Positions 17,317 through 25,943 of a DNA stretch of 42,929 nucleotides are shown here, in pieces. The notes below the pieces were generated by a model, which was not told the origin of the DNA, searched no databases, and worked only from the letters and a program-made list of their open reading frames with translations. The stretch is from contig NZ_JXBW01000023.1 of assembly GCF_001447355.1 (NCBI RefSeq), positions 1 to 42,929 of the forward strand, in the 5' to 3' direction. Source of the DNA: Alicyclobacillus tolerans. Lineage in GTDB: Bacteria > Bacillota > Bacilli > Alicyclobacillales > Alicyclobacillaceae. The position numbers and the translations under genes were made by a program. Each line of letters begins with the position of its first letter. Within the stretch, counting starts at the first letter, position 1.

Positions 17317-18795
17317 GTGGAAAAATTCGACGTCTTTAAGGACATTGCTGAGCGGACGGGGGGAGATATCTACCTCGGCGTGGTCGGCCCCGTGCGCACT
17401 GGCAAGTCGACCTTTATCAAAAAGTTTATGGAGCTTATCGTCATTCCTAATATTAAGGACGAGAGCGAACGCGTTCGCGCTACCGACGAGCTCCCGCAAA
17501 GTGCGGCGGGTCGAACCATTATGACGACCGAGCCCAAATTTATACCCAACCAAGCGGTTGAAGTGAGCGTTGCAGAAGGCTTGGATGTCAATATACGAAT
17601 TGTCGACTGCGTTGGCTATGCTGTTGACGGTGCGCGTGGCTATGAAGATGAAAATGGGCCGCGCATGGTGACAACGCCATGGTTTGACGAACCGGTCGCT
17701 TTTCAAGAGGCTGCTGAAATTGGCACGCGCAAGGTTATTGCGGATCATTCCACAATCGGTATAGTGGTGACCACTGACGGATCTGTAGCTGAGATCCCGC
17801 GCGAAGGTTACGTCGAGGCCGAAGAGCGAGTTGTCGCCGAACTCAAAGAACTCGGTAAGCCCTTCGTGATCCTGGTCAACTCCGTGAACCCGGATCATCC
17901 ACGTGCACAAGACCTGCGTGACGAACTGGCTGCGAAATACGACGTCCCTGTCATCGCACTTTCCTGCGCAACGCTTACGACGCACGAAATTCACTATGTC
18001 CTGCGAGAGGCTTTGTACGAGTTCCCGGTTAAAGAAGTGAACGTGAATCTGCCGAACTGGGTCATGGTTCTCGACGAGGAACATTGGTTGCGCCGGCAGT
18101 TCCACGAGTCAGTGCGCGAAACCATTCAGGACATCCGCCGTATTCGTGACATCGATCGGGTTGTCGCACAGTTTGGGCAGTACAACTTCGTGTCGGCGGC
18201 AGGGCTGTCGCATATGGATATGGGGCAAGGAATTGCCGTCATCGAACTGGATGCGCCAGACGAACTGTACGATCAGGTCTTGACCGAAGTTGTCGGCGTG
18301 CAGATTACAGGGCGCGATCAATTGTTGCGAATGATGAAGGAGTTTACCTACGCAAAGAAAGAGTATGACAAAGTTGCAGATGCCCTCCGCATGGTTCGCC
18401 TGACTGGATACGGAATTGCACCGCCGGCTCTCGAGGAAATGACGCTAGACGAACCAGAATTGATCAAGCAAGGTTCTCGTTTTGGGGTTCGGCTCAAGGC
18501 GACAGCACCGTCGATTCACATGATTCGCGTCGATGTCGAGAGCGAATTCGCACCCATCGTCGGCACGGAGAAGCAGTCGGAAGAGCTGGTTCGTTACTTG
18601 ATGCAGGATTTCGAGAAGGATCCGCTGAAGATTTGGGAAAGTGATATCTTTGGCAAGTCGTTGGCGGCTATTGTCCGCGAAGGTATCTCTGCAAAGCTTT
18701 CACTGATGCCCGAAAACGCGCAGTTCAAGTTGAAGGAGACGCTACAACGCATCATCAATGAAGGCAGCGGAGGTTTAATAGCTATTATTCTATGA
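17317..18795 (+). CDS. spoIVA: Stage IV sporulation protein A (spore coat ATPase)
   Basis: SpoIVA polymerises on the forespore surface by ATP hydrolysis and forms the basement layer of the coat. The P-loop GPVRTGKS is at 24-31 and the whole 492-residue length matches the family, including DVFKDIAERTGGDIYLGV at the start and the conserved C-terminus. GTG 17317 follows GAGGAGGGAG. It marks the host as an endospore former. Confidence 0.97.
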   Translation: MEKFDVFKDIAERTGGDIYLGVVGPVRTGKSTFIKKFMELIVIPNIKDESERVRATDELPQSAAGRTIMTTEPKFIPNQAVEVSVAEGLDVNIRIVDCVGYAVDGARGYEDENGPRMVTTPWFDEPVAFQEAAEIGTRKVIADHSTIGIVVTTDGSVAEIPREGYVEAEERVVAELKELGKPFVILVNSVNPDHPRAQDLRDELAAKYDVPVIALSCATLTTHEIHYVLREALYEFPVKEVNVNLPNWVMVLDEEHWLRRQFHESVRETIQDIRRIRDIDRVVAQFGQYNFVSAAGLSHMDMGQGIAVIELDAPDELYDQVLTEVVGVQITGRDQLLRMMKEFTYAKKEYDKVADALRMVRLTGYGIAPPALEEMTLDEPELIKQGSRFGVRLKATAPSIHMIRVDVESEFAPIVGTEKQSEELVRYLMQDFEKDPLKIWESDIFGKSLAAIVREGISAKLSLMPENAQFKLKETLQRIINEGSGGLIAIIL

Positions 18796-18800
18796 TGACG

Positions 18801-18832
18801 GCCTGGGGTGGACTTCACCCCAGGCTCATTTG
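18801..18832 (+). terminator. Probable terminator after spoIVA
   Basis: A perfect 10-bp stem (18801-18810 with 18816-18825) with a 5-base loop is followed by a weak T-rich stretch. Confidence 0.65.
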
Positions 18833-18836
18833 TACC

Positions 18837-18865
18837 TTGCGTTCAGCGTAGAGACGTGCTACAAT
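18837..18865 (+). promoter_or_regulatory. Promoter of tRNA-Pro
   Basis: TTGCGT (18837-18842) and TACAAT (18860-18865) are 17 bases apart, and TGC directly before the -10 makes an extended -10 element. The tRNA starts 52 bases downstream. Confidence 0.7.
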
Positions 18866-18917
18866 GGTTGAGGCTTGAGGGAGATTTGAGCGACACAATT
18901 CATCATGATGTCCACAG

Positions 18918-18994
18918 CGGGATGTGGCGCAGCCTGGTAGCGCGCTACCTTGGGGAGGTAGAGGTCACGGGTTCGAATCCCGTCATTCCGACCA
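18918..18994 (+). tRNA. tRNA-Pro (anticodon GGG)
   Basis: Acceptor CGGGATG (18918-18924) pairs with CATTCCG (18984-18990) with one G-T pair, then A and encoded CCA. The anticodon stem CTACC/GGTAG holds loop TTGGGGA, giving GGG. The T arm GGTTCGAATCC is canonical. Confidence 0.96.
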
Positions 18995-18995
18995 C

Positions 18996-19032
18996 AAACC
19001 AGCGTGATATACGCTGGTTTTCGTTATTTTTT
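18996..19032 (+). terminator. Terminator after tRNA-Pro
   Basis: A perfect 10-bp stem (18996-19005 with 19011-19020) with a 5-base loop is followed by a T-rich tract. Confidence 0.8.
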
Positions 19033-19061
19033 AGCCTATTTTGGTAAAAGGGGGCCTCCGT

Positions 19062-19301
19062 GTGTCAGACTCGTCCGTATCAGGGGATTATTTTGTGATA
19101 CGCGCCTTGGAGAATGGTGTTCAGGTCATCGGCATGACGCGCGGCGCACAAACTCGCTTTCACCATTCCGAAAAACTGGATAAAAACGAAGTGATGATCG
19201 CACAATTTACAGAGCATACGTCCGCGATGAAAATACGGGGAAAAGCAGTGTTGTACACCAGCTATGGCCAAATTCGCACCGATGGTGGCGACGAAACGTG
19301 A
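19062..19301 (+). CDS. mtrB: Tryptophan RNA-binding attenuation protein (TRAP)
   Basis: TRAP forms an 11-subunit ring that, with bound tryptophan, wraps trp leader RNA and attenuates it. The sequence is very close to the family: [21 protein letters not shown] and [23 protein letters not shown] 19062 is seven bases after AAAAGGGGG; the in-frame TTG at 19041 lies upstream of that site. The 79-residue length is standard. In Bacillus subtilis mtrB follows folE; here it follows tRNA-Pro, while the downstream hepS-menG-hepT-ndk order is kept. Confidence 0.95.
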   Translation: MSDSSVSGDYFVIRALENGVQVIGMTRGAQTRFHHSEKLDKNEVMIAQFTEHTSAMKIRGKAVLYTSYGQIRTDGGDET

Positions 19302-19378
19302 GGACCACGACTTTATGGTATACTAACCGCAGTATACATCGGGCGGCCTGGTCTGGGTGCTAAGGAGATGAAATCGGC

Positions 19379-20116
19379 TTGACGGACAGTAAGGAAGCGA
19401 TGTTCAGACGCGTTGAGCGGAAGGCTTTGACGCATATGCACCACGGCTACTTGACAATCCGAAACGTCCGCCAAGCGGTTAGTCGATTTCACTTCGACGC
19501 CGGTTACGCGATACTATCAGCCGCAGCCGTAAAGGATGACGAGGTCGAACAGGTACTAACCGCGTTGCTTCTGCTTGAACAAGGATTGTCGATTCATGAC
19601 GACGTCGATCGCTGCCAATCGTCCGATCAAGGTCTCATCGTGCTGGCCGGCGATTATGACAGCAGTAAATATTATTACATTTTGGCCGGTGTTGGCGATA
19701 GTGCGTTGATGTACAGCCTATGCGAAGCGGTTGTCCAGATCAACGAGGCAAAGATGGCTCTGTTACTGAGCACTTCGCCGCTATCCACCAATGAATACAT
19801 GCGGTTGATGAAAGTCGTCGAAGGACAGTTGCTTAAAGCATTGGCTCGTCACTACTTGGGTGAAGATGGCCAGTGGATGTTACATATTGATTCCCTTGTG
19901 CAGGCTTACATTGTACAGGACGAGCTGCGTGCACATCGTTTCTCAAAGAGACTGACGACCCGGCAGGCTTCGGAATGGCTGTCGCACTCGCTCGAGCAGC
20001 TAGAGATGGTGGCAGGAGGTGCCTTGACAAACCCTTTATACAGTTTCCTGGTTGAATATTTCGGGCCGATCCGGGAGACGGTTCGGGATTTGCAGTTGGC
20101 GGAAGGGAAAGGTTGA
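19379..20116 (+). CDS. hepS: Heptaprenyl diphosphate synthase subunit I
   Basis: HepS is the small regulatory subunit that, with HepT, makes the heptaprenyl chain of menaquinone-7. The 245-residue protein matches the HEPPP_synt_1 family, with ALLLLEQGLSIHDDVD and LAGDYDSSKYYYILA. The likely start is TTG 19379 after AAGGAGATG; the ATG at 19369 runs into a stop. It lies between mtrB and menG. Confidence 0.88.
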   Translation: MTDSKEAMFRRVERKALTHMHHGYLTIRNVRQAVSRFHFDAGYAILSAAAVKDDEVEQVLTALLLLEQGLSIHDDVDRCQSSDQGLIVLAGDYDSSKYYYILAGVGDSALMYSLCEAVVQINEAKMALLLSTSPLSTNEYMRLMKVVEGQLLKALARHYLGEDGQWMLHIDSLVQAYIVQDELRAHRFSKRLTTRQASEWLSHSLEQLEMVAGGALTNPLYSFLVEYFGPIRETVRDLQLAEGKG

Positions 20117-20117
20117 C

Positions 20118-20822
20118 ATGCAAGGCGACAAGGCTACATATGTGCACGATGTCTTTTCCAAGATTGCGCGACAGTACGATACGATGAATTCAGTGCTTAG
20201 CTTTCAGCAACATCGTCTGTGGCGGAATTTTGCGATGCGGCAACTCCCTATTCAGTCGAACTCGCATATTCTCGACGTCGCCGCAGGAACGGGAGCTTGG
20301 ACGTTTGCCATGGCACGCCGTGTTGGATCAGAGGGGCGAGTCGTCGGTCTCGACTTTACAGAAGCGATGTTGGATGTCGCTAAGGAGCGCCTTGCCACAT
20401 CGCCCGACAAAGACAAAATTCAATTCATCCATGGCAATGCGATGGACTTGCCCTTCGTTGACGATACGTTCGACATTGCGACCATCGGCTTTGCGTTGCG
20501 CAACGTACCCAATGTAGAAGGTTGTTTGCGTGAGATGATGAGGGTGGTCAGGCCTGGCGGTGTCGTCGTCTCGCTTGAACTATCCAAACCGGATATGGTC
20601 TGGTTTCGAAAGCTTTACTATTTTTATTTTTACAATATCCTTCCGCGCATCGGTCAACTTGTAGTGGGAGATAGGGCTCCGTACGCCTGGTTACCTGAGT
20701 CGTTGACAGATTTTCCTGATCGACATCAGCTGGAGGACATATTCCGCAGCGTTGGCTTGTCTCATGTGCGTAGCTACCCATTGACGTTCGGGATTGCCGC
20801 ACTTCATATCGGCTGGAAATGA
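20118..20822 (+). CDS. menG: Demethylmenaquinone methyltransferase
   Basis: The UbiE/MenG SAM-dependent enzyme performs the last step of menaquinone synthesis. The signature YDTMNSVLSFQQHRLWR, SAM motif DVAAGTGAW, and later GFALRNV are visible. It is 234 residues. ATG 20118 follows GAAGGGAAAGG and the hepS stop directly; its end overlaps hepT by four bases. Confidence 0.95.
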   Translation: MQGDKATYVHDVFSKIARQYDTMNSVLSFQQHRLWRNFAMRQLPIQSNSHILDVAAGTGAWTFAMARRVGSEGRVVGLDFTEAMLDVAKERLATSPDKDKIQFIHGNAMDLPFVDDTFDIATIGFALRNVPNVEGCLREMMRVVRPGGVVVSLELSKPDMVWFRKLYYFYFYNILPRIGQLVVGDRAPYAWLPESLTDFPDRHQLEDIFRSVGLSHVRSYPLTFGIAALHIGWK

Positions 20823-21799
20823 GAGACGAAGACGTGGATTTTCAACAAATTTATGAAGAGTATCGTCCGCGCCTGGAGCAGGTCGAGCAGATTTTAAAAG
20901 AACGGGCGAGATCGAATCAGGCGGAACTGACATCTGCCGGTGAGCAGCTTTTAGAAGCTGGAGGAAAACGTATCCGTCCGTTGTTTGCGCTGATTTGTGG
21001 GACCGTTGGCGAGAATGTTTCCGATGATGTGGCCAAAATTGCCGCTGCCCTTGAAATGACACATATGGCCACGCTCGTGCACGATGACGTGATCGACCAA
21101 GCGGCGTTGCGGCGCGGTCGTCCTACTGTGCGTAGTGCCTTCGGCAATCTTGCGGCTATGTATACCGGGGACTATCTGTTTGCCAGGGCGATTCAATTGC
21201 TTGCTGAAGTGGATAACCAAGAGGTCCATCGCGCCATGGCCAACGGCATCGTCAAAATGTGCCAAGGAGAAATTGAGCAGATTCAAGACTTTTATAATTG
21301 GTCGCAAGGTTTTAAGACGTATTTCCGGCGTATACAGCGCAAAACTGCGTTGCTGATCGCGTTGAGTTGCGGGCTTGGAGCACTTGTCGGCGGTGGGCGC
21401 AACGAAGAGGTGCACGCCCTGCGCCGTTTCGGCTATTACACAGGTATGGCGTTTCAAGTAATCGATGATGTGCTCGATTTTACCGGTTCTGCAGAAGTTG
21501 TTGGCAAGCCCGTGGGTGGGGATTTGCGACAAGGCAACATTACGTTGCCAGCCCTGCTCGCCTTGCGCAATCCCGGCTTGGCGAACCGCTTGCGAGAACT
21601 TGTGCATCCAGCGATGTCGGCACACGACGCGACGGAAGCTATTGATTTAATTGTTGGATCGGGTGCACTTGGCGAGGCAAAACGGGTCGCCGATTGGTAC
21701 ATTGCCAAGGCTTTATTGGCACTACAAGCTGTCTCTCGTGTATCGGTTCGTCAACAACTGACTACTCTGACATTGTTCTTGGCGGATCGGACATTTTAA
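20819..21799 (+). CDS. hepT: Heptaprenyl diphosphate synthase subunit II
   Basis: The catalytic trans-prenyltransferase subunit. The first aspartate-rich motif VHDDVID with GGKRIRP upstream, and the second DDVLDF, bind the allylic and isopentenyl diphosphates through magnesium. It is 326 residues, translationally coupled to menG. The run hepS-menG-hepT makes the menaquinone side chain and finishes the ring methylation. Confidence 0.95.
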   Translation: MRDEDVDFQQIYEEYRPRLEQVEQILKERARSNQAELTSAGEQLLEAGGKRIRPLFALICGTVGENVSDDVAKIAAALEMTHMATLVHDDVIDQAALRRGRPTVRSAFGNLAAMYTGDYLFARAIQLLAEVDNQEVHRAMANGIVKMCQGEIEQIQDFYNWSQGFKTYFRRIQRKTALLIALSCGLGALVGGGRNEEVHALRRFGYYTGMAFQVIDDVLDFTGSAEVVGKPVGGDLRQGNITLPALLALRNPGLANRLRELVHPAMSAHDATEAIDLIVGSGALGEAKRVADWYIAKALLALQAVSRVSVRQQLTTLTLFLADRTF

Positions 21800-21806
21800 T
21801 GCTCAC

Positions 21807-21835
21807 TTGAACTTCCGGGTCGATTTCCGTACAAT
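21807..21835 (+). promoter_or_regulatory. Promoter of ndk
   Basis: TTGAAC (21807-21812) and TACAAT (21830-21835) have a 17-base spacer, 71 bases upstream of ndk. Confidence 0.65.
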
Positions 21836-21906
21836 AACGCCGTCTACATAGCCGCCGATACGTTCGGCGGACTCGATTTCTAGAGCCCAGATGAGGAGTT
21901 GTCCGT

Positions 21907-22356
21907 ATGGCAGTGGAAAAGACGTTTGTCATGGTCAAGCCCGACGGCGTTCAGCGTGGCTTGATTGGAGAGGTACTGGCTCGCTTCGAGCGAAAGGGCC
22001 TGAAGTTGGTCGCAGCGAAGCTGATGAGCGTACCGCAATCACTTGCTGAACAGCACTATGCAGAACATCGCGAGCGCCCGTTCTTTGGAGAGTTGGTGTC
22101 GTTCATCACCTCATCCCCCGTATTCGCCATGGTTTTGGAAGGGGAGAATGCGATTTCGGTAGCCCGTACGTTGATGGGGAAGACGAATCCCGCTGAGTCT
22201 GCTCCGGGCACCATTCGCGGCGATTTTGGTTTGACCATTGGCATGAATATTGTGCATGGTTCCGATTCGCCGGAAAGCGCAGCTCGTGAAATTGAGCTTT
22301 GGTTCAGCGAAGGTACCGTCTCGTACGACAAAGCAGTCGATGTGTGGCTCGCGTAA
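21907..22356 (+). CDS. ndk: Nucleoside diphosphate kinase
   Basis: Ndk equalises nucleoside triphosphate pools through a phosphohistidine. The catalytic histidine lies in [12 protein letters not shown], and [13 protein letters not shown] and RPFFGELV are typical. It is 149 residues. GAGGAG precedes the ATG; promoter and terminator make it a single-gene unit. Confidence 0.97.
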   Translation: MAVEKTFVMVKPDGVQRGLIGEVLARFERKGLKLVAAKLMSVPQSLAEQHYAEHRERPFFGELVSFITSSPVFAMVLEGENAISVARTLMGKTNPAESAPGTIRGDFGLTIGMNIVHGSDSPESAAREIELWFSEGTVSYDKAVDVWLA

Positions 22357-22376
22357 TCGTCGACATGGTGCCGTTC

Positions 22377-22402
22377 AGCCCGCGCTAGACGCGGGCTTTT
22401 TT
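22377..22402 (+). terminator. Terminator after ndk
   Basis: An 8-bp GC-rich stem (22377-22384 with 22390-22397) with a 5-base loop is followed by six T. It lies between the converging ndk and patatin genes. Confidence 0.88.
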
Positions 22403-22416
22403 CATCCTAACTGCGG

Positions 22417-23292
22417 TTATCCGTTCTGCAGAAATGCACGAATTTGGTCCGCTTGTTCGTAAACTGCTTGTTCGCCTAACTTTACGCATTCCGACATCTG
22501 CCGAAATGTGCGCCAACGGACGCGACTCATATCTGGTTCGACGACGAATAACCGCGAACTCGGTGCCATGTCGTTGTCGATAGACTCGCGCAAGAGAATA
22601 TCGAACGATCGCGCGAGCACGTCGACGAATGTCCTAGGCTCATAACGGCTTGGCAAACGGTACAGGTTGACCGCAATGATTTTGTCGCAACCGATTCGTT
22701 CCAAGACCGAGACAGGTACGTAGTGTCGCATGGCACCGTCCACAAGCAGGTATCCATCGAGCGGGACAGGCGAGAAGACGCCAGGAAGTGCGCAACTTCC
22801 TGCGATGGCGCGTGCTAAGTCAGATGTCGTAGCAAACGTATCAGCGCGCTGGTGCAAGGCGGAAAAGACGACAGGGTGACCAGATAGTAAATCTGTTGCC
22901 ACAACGTATAAAGGGATTTGCAGTCGGCGCCCTGAAAGTAAACGCTGAATGTACATCGTAAATTTTTTGCCCTGAATAAGCCCGGCAGGTACGGTGGGAA
23001 GCGGGGATTTAAACCCGATTTGCGCTTTGGCGAGGGTCCAAAGTGAAGACCAAACAGGAAAGCCATAGTCAATCAACTTGAATCCAGGAAACGCGAGAAG
23101 CAATTTGTGAAATGCCTCGGTGCGATAGCCGTGCGCGTATAAGGCGCTGACAAGGGAACCAGCACTTGTACCAGCAATGGCATCCGGTTGTACACCAATT
23201 CGCTCAAGTGCAGCGAGGACGCCTGCATGGGCTGCAGCTTTGAGCGTTCCACCGCTTAGAGCTATGCCCAAAAACGGCTTCGATCTCGGCAT
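22417..23292 (-). CDS. Patatin-like phospholipase (RssA/YlbK-type)
   Basis: A 291-residue serine hydrolase of the bacterial patatin family. The nucleophile is S43 in GTSAGS, the oxyanion-type loop is ALSGGTLKAAAHAGV, and the catalytic aspartate lies in the motif VDGAMRH. I place the start at 23292, where GAGGTGG precedes ATG and the sequence MPRSKPFLGIALSGG is family-like; a longer reading to 23385 has no support. It is divergent from cheR with about 43 bases between the starts. Lipid acyl hydrolysis is expected, but the substrate is unknown. Confidence 0.87.
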   Translation of the reverse strand: MPRSKPFLGIALSGGTLKAAAHAGVLAALERIGVQPDAIAGTSAGSLVSALYAHGYRTEAFHKLLLAFPGFKLIDYGFPVWSSLWTLAKAQIGFKSPLPTVPAGLIQGKKFTMYIQRLLSGRRLQIPLYVVATDLLSGHPVVFSALHQRADTFATTSDLARAIAGSCALPGVFSPVPLDGYLLVDGAMRHYVPVSVLERIGCDKIIAVNLYRLPSRYEPRTFVDVLARSFDILLRESIDNDMAPSSRLFVVEPDMSRVRWRTFRQMSECVKLGEQAVYEQADQIRAFLQNG

Positions 23293-23335
23293 TCCCAACC
23301 ACCTCGCGCAAATCAAATGGGAGTGGAGGATGTTC

Positions 23336-24100
23336 ATGGATGAGTTCGAATGGTTTGTAAATGCATTTCGAGCGTTAACAGGCATCGACTTGTCGCATTA
23401 CAAGCGGCCGCAAATGGAGCGTCGGTTAACTAGCCTGCGCGATCGGCGCGGCTATTCTGATTTTCCTAGCTATGTACAAGCTATGCGTGGGAAGCCGGAA
23501 TTACTTGACGAACTCTTGGATCGAATGACCATTAACGTCTCGGAATTCTTTCGCAACCCAGATCGCTGGAAGGATTTGCAGGCTATTGTGCAGGGCATGG
23601 GACAGTCGATTCAGGCTTGGAGTGCGGCTTGTTCAACGGGTGAAGAACCTTACTCTTTGGCCATTTTACTCGCGGAAATGAACGTACGGGCGACTATCCT
23701 AGCTACGGATATCGACCTGCGCGTGTTGGATAAGGCTCGCCGCGGTGAATACGTGCAGACGCAACTGCGCGAGGTCGACCATCGGCTACGACACCGATAT
23801 TTTCATCAGCAGGGTAGTGGCTATCGAGTCCGCGATGAGATTCGTCAGGTAGTTCAATTTCGTCAACACAATCTGTTGTCCGATCCTTATCCCACCGATC
23901 TCGACTTGATCATATGCCGCAATGTGTTAATTTATTTTACCGAGGAGACAAAACAGCTTTTGGTTCGTCGCTTTGCTGCGTCCCTGCGACCAGGTGGCGT
24001 CTTATTTGTCGGCAGTACCGAGCAATTGCTCGGACTATCGCTAAGCGGTCTTCGCCCAAGCAAGCCTTTTATTTACGTCAAGGCGGAAGCTGTCGAATGA
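23336..24100 (+). CDS. cheR: Chemotaxis protein methyltransferase CheR
   Basis: CheR methylates glutamates of chemoreceptors. The N-terminal helical domain (LSHYKRPQMERRLTSLRDRRG) and SAM domain (WSAACSTGEEPYSLAILL, ICRNVLIYF and GGVLFVGSTEQL) are complete. ATG 23336 is six bases after GTGGAGG. The 254-residue length is standard. No other chemotaxis gene is nearby, but ndk-cheR adjacency is also found in Bacillus, so this is an inherited position. Confidence 0.94.
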   Translation: MDEFEWFVNAFRALTGIDLSHYKRPQMERRLTSLRDRRGYSDFPSYVQAMRGKPELLDELLDRMTINVSEFFRNPDRWKDLQAIVQGMGQSIQAWSAACSTGEEPYSLAILLAEMNVRATILATDIDLRVLDKARRGEYVQTQLREVDHRLRHRYFHQQGSGYRVRDEIRQVVQFRQHNLLSDPYPTDLDLIICRNVLIYFTEETKQLLVRRFAASLRPGGVLFVGSTEQLLGLSLSGLRPSKPFIYVKAEAVE

Positions 24101-24195
24101 ACTTTGTATTCGTATGGTACGTCAGTTCGTATAACGGGAGCCGTCTCCGGTCACGCTAACAAGCGGGATCGCAATGGAGGAGGCGAGACGTCGCG

Positions 24196-24405
24196 ATGAC
24201 GGACACAAACCGCGCGCACGGCACGCCCGTGCCTGATGGAAATCAAGCGCATGGCAGCGAACTGTTCCTGGATTCTGTATTCGACGGGATTGACCGCCTA
24301 CAACAGGACGGCGGTGTTGCGCCGGAGATTGCACATCGGCCACAGGATGAAGTTGAAGTGCCACCTCCCGCTATCGCTCGTCGTCGGATTGGACCAGATG
24401 TATAA
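24196..24405 (+). CDS. Possible small hydrophilic protein
   Basis: A 69-residue reading frame begins with ATG after GGAGGAGGCG (24176-24185). It is acidic and proline-rich, with no recognised domain. The ribosome-site spacing of about 10 bases is a little long. The alternative is that 24101-24511 is mostly a non-coding leader region for the CBS gene. Confidence 0.35.
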   Translation: MTDTNRAHGTPVPDGNQAHGSELFLDSVFDGIDRLQQDGGVAPEIAHRPQDEVEVPPPAIARRRIGPDV

Positions 24406-24447
24406 GGGTTCGCGATTGACGTCGCCATATCGGCGGCGTCTGATTTC

Positions 24448-24456
24448 TGGTAAAAT
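24448..24456 (+). promoter_or_regulatory. Possible extended -10 promoter of the CBS gene
   Basis: TGGTAAAAT at 24448-24456 is an extended -10 element, with another candidate TACAAT at 24456-24461. No good -35 is present. The gene starts 55 bases downstream. Confidence 0.35.
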
Positions 24457-24511
24457 ACAATCCGACACCATGAGGCCGCCGACGAGCGGCTGAAGGGAGA
24501 TTAGTTCATCT

Positions 24512-24961
24512 ATGGCGTCTATGCAAGAGTTCACTCTACAGCACGAGGACATCGCACGCTTGATCATCGATGCAGAAGACGTTGCGTGTGTACATCCTGC
24601 ACACAGTGCCGAGCATGCTCTACTCGTCCTGATCAAATCAGGTTACTCGGCGATTCCGGTGGTCGACAGCGCTGGTCGTGTAGTAGGCATCATCAGCAAG
24701 ACGCTGATCCTGGATCGAATTCTCGGCCTGGAACGAATCGAGTTTGAGGCTTTGTCACAGTTTACTGTCGCGGACGTCATGCGGACAGATTTTCATAGAA
24801 TTCATCACGACGACACATTTTTGCGGGCACTGCAAATGAGCATTGATGCCCCATTCCTCTGTGTCGAGGACGATGATGAGCGGTTTGTGGGATTGCTTAC
24901 GCGACATGGAATCCTCGCCTACTTGAACGGCATTATCCGAAAAAACTTGCGGCGCCCGTAG
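24512..24961 (+). CDS. cbpB: CbpB/DarB-like c-di-AMP-binding CBS protein
   Basis: The 149-residue protein is a tandem CBS pair. It shares with Bacillus subtilis DarB (YkuL) the segments AEHALLVLIKSGYSAIPVVD and LGLERIEFE and the same length. DarB binds c-di-AMP and, when unbound, contacts the stringent enzyme Rel and pyruvate carboxylase. AAGGGAG lies 11 bases before ATG 24512. Confidence 0.82.
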   Translation: MASMQEFTLQHEDIARLIIDAEDVACVHPAHSAEHALLVLIKSGYSAIPVVDSAGRVVGIISKTLILDRILGLERIEFEALSQFTVADVMRTDFHRIHHDDTFLRALQMSIDAPFLCVEDDDERFVGLLTRHGILAYLNGIIRKNLRRP

Positions 24962-24982
24962 GGTGCCCCTGGCGGTGGGGTC

Positions 24983-25684
24983 TTGAGGCGGTGGGTGATT
25001 CGTATCATTTTGGCCATCGTCGTGTGCTTTGGCGGAGCGAATTTATACTTTCATTATGGCTTCCGCGTTGCGGATCGCGTGCGCGCGGCGGCAGCGCTGC
25101 GGATGCAAGCACACGGCGTGCATGCTCTGACATACGAGCAGATTCCCGTTGCCTTTCGCGAGGCTATGATTGCCACAGAAGATAGGCGCTTTGCGACCGA
25201 TCCCGGGATTGACCCAATCGGCATCGCTCGTAGTTTGGTGGTCGATATTGAACACGACGGCTATATTGAGGGTGGCTCGACGATCACGCAGCAGCTTGTC
25301 GACAATACAATTCTCACCAAGCAAAAGACACTGCGACGCAAACTTTTACAGGCCTTCTACGCGATTGGACTGTACGACACCATGTCAAAACACGAAGTGT
25401 TTTCCCTTTACAGCAACGTGATTTATTTTGGACACGGTGCCTACGGATTGTATAATGCCTGTGAAACCTACTTTGGACGGACGCCAGGCGAGTGCAACGA
25501 AGGCGAGCTGACGATGCTTGCAGGGCTTCCGAACGCTCCTTCCGCGTATGATCCGTTCACAAACTTTACACTCGCGCGCGAACGCCAGCGGATCGTCCTT
25601 GAAAACATGGTAGACGATCACCAGCTGACCGAAGCACAGGCAATGCATATTTTCGCCGAGCCCATCCAGCTCCGGCATTTGTAA
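24983..25684 (+). CDS. Monofunctional GT51 peptidoglycan glycosyltransferase
   Basis: The 233-residue product has an N-terminal membrane anchor (about 5-25) and a GT51 domain with the catalytic glutamate motif ATEDRRF, GGSTITQQLVDN, and the conserved NVIYFGHGAYGLYNACETYFG. It polymerises lipid II glycan chains outside the membrane. No transpeptidase domain follows, so it is a stand-alone glycosyltransferase similar to MgtA/Sgt. The start is TTG 24983 after GGTGGGG, with in-frame GTG 24995 as an alternative. Confidence 0.88.
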   Translation: MRRWVIRIILAIVVCFGGANLYFHYGFRVADRVRAAAALRMQAHGVHALTYEQIPVAFREAMIATEDRRFATDPGIDPIGIARSLVVDIEHDGYIEGGSTITQQLVDNTILTKQKTLRRKLLQAFYAIGLYDTMSKHEVFSLYSNVIYFGHGAYGLYNACETYFGRTPGECNEGELTMLAGLPNAPSAYDPFTNFTLARERQRIVLENMVDDHQLTEAQAMHIFAEPIQLRHL

Positions 25685-25700
25685 CGAGGAGGTCCATCCC

Positions 25701-25940
25701 ATGCTAGACGTTCGACTGCCGCAACTTGGCGATTCGGTGACGAAGGCTCTCGTTACCACGTGGCTCAAGTCCGTCGGCGATCGCGTGGAGCGCGACGAAC
25801 CGTTGCTCGAGGTAACGACAGACAAGGTCACGGTCGAAGTACCGTCAGAGGTCAGCGGAACACTGTGCGAAATTGTCATCGAAGCAGGCCAATATGCAAC
25901 GATGGACACCATCTTGTGCCGAATCGAAGAAGACGAGTGA
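25701..25940 (+). CDS. Stand-alone lipoyl/biotinyl domain protein
   Basis: The 79-residue protein is a single lipoyl-type domain with the modifiable lysine K42 in TTDKVTVEVPS, resembling the first domain of dihydrolipoyl acyltransferase E2 (LPQLGDSVTKALVTTWLKSVGD). No linker, E3-binding or catalytic domain follows, and a stop is clear. GAGGAGG precedes the ATG 17 bases after the GT51 gene. It could be a dedicated lipoyl carrier or a stable relic of an E2 gene. Confidence 0.85.
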   Translation: MLDVRLPQLGDSVTKALVTTWLKSVGDRVERDEPLLEVTTDKVTVEVPSEVSGTLCEIVIEAGQYATMDTILCRIEEDE

Positions 25941-25943
25941 AAC

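Noticed and set aside
17296-18105. A 269-residue reverse-strand frame opposite spoIVA
   Set aside because: spoIVA is unmistakable over the same bases.
23292-23385. Longer N-terminus for the patatin-like protein
   Set aside because: The extension has no ribosome site, would overlap the cheR start region, and the family-like sequence begins at 23292.
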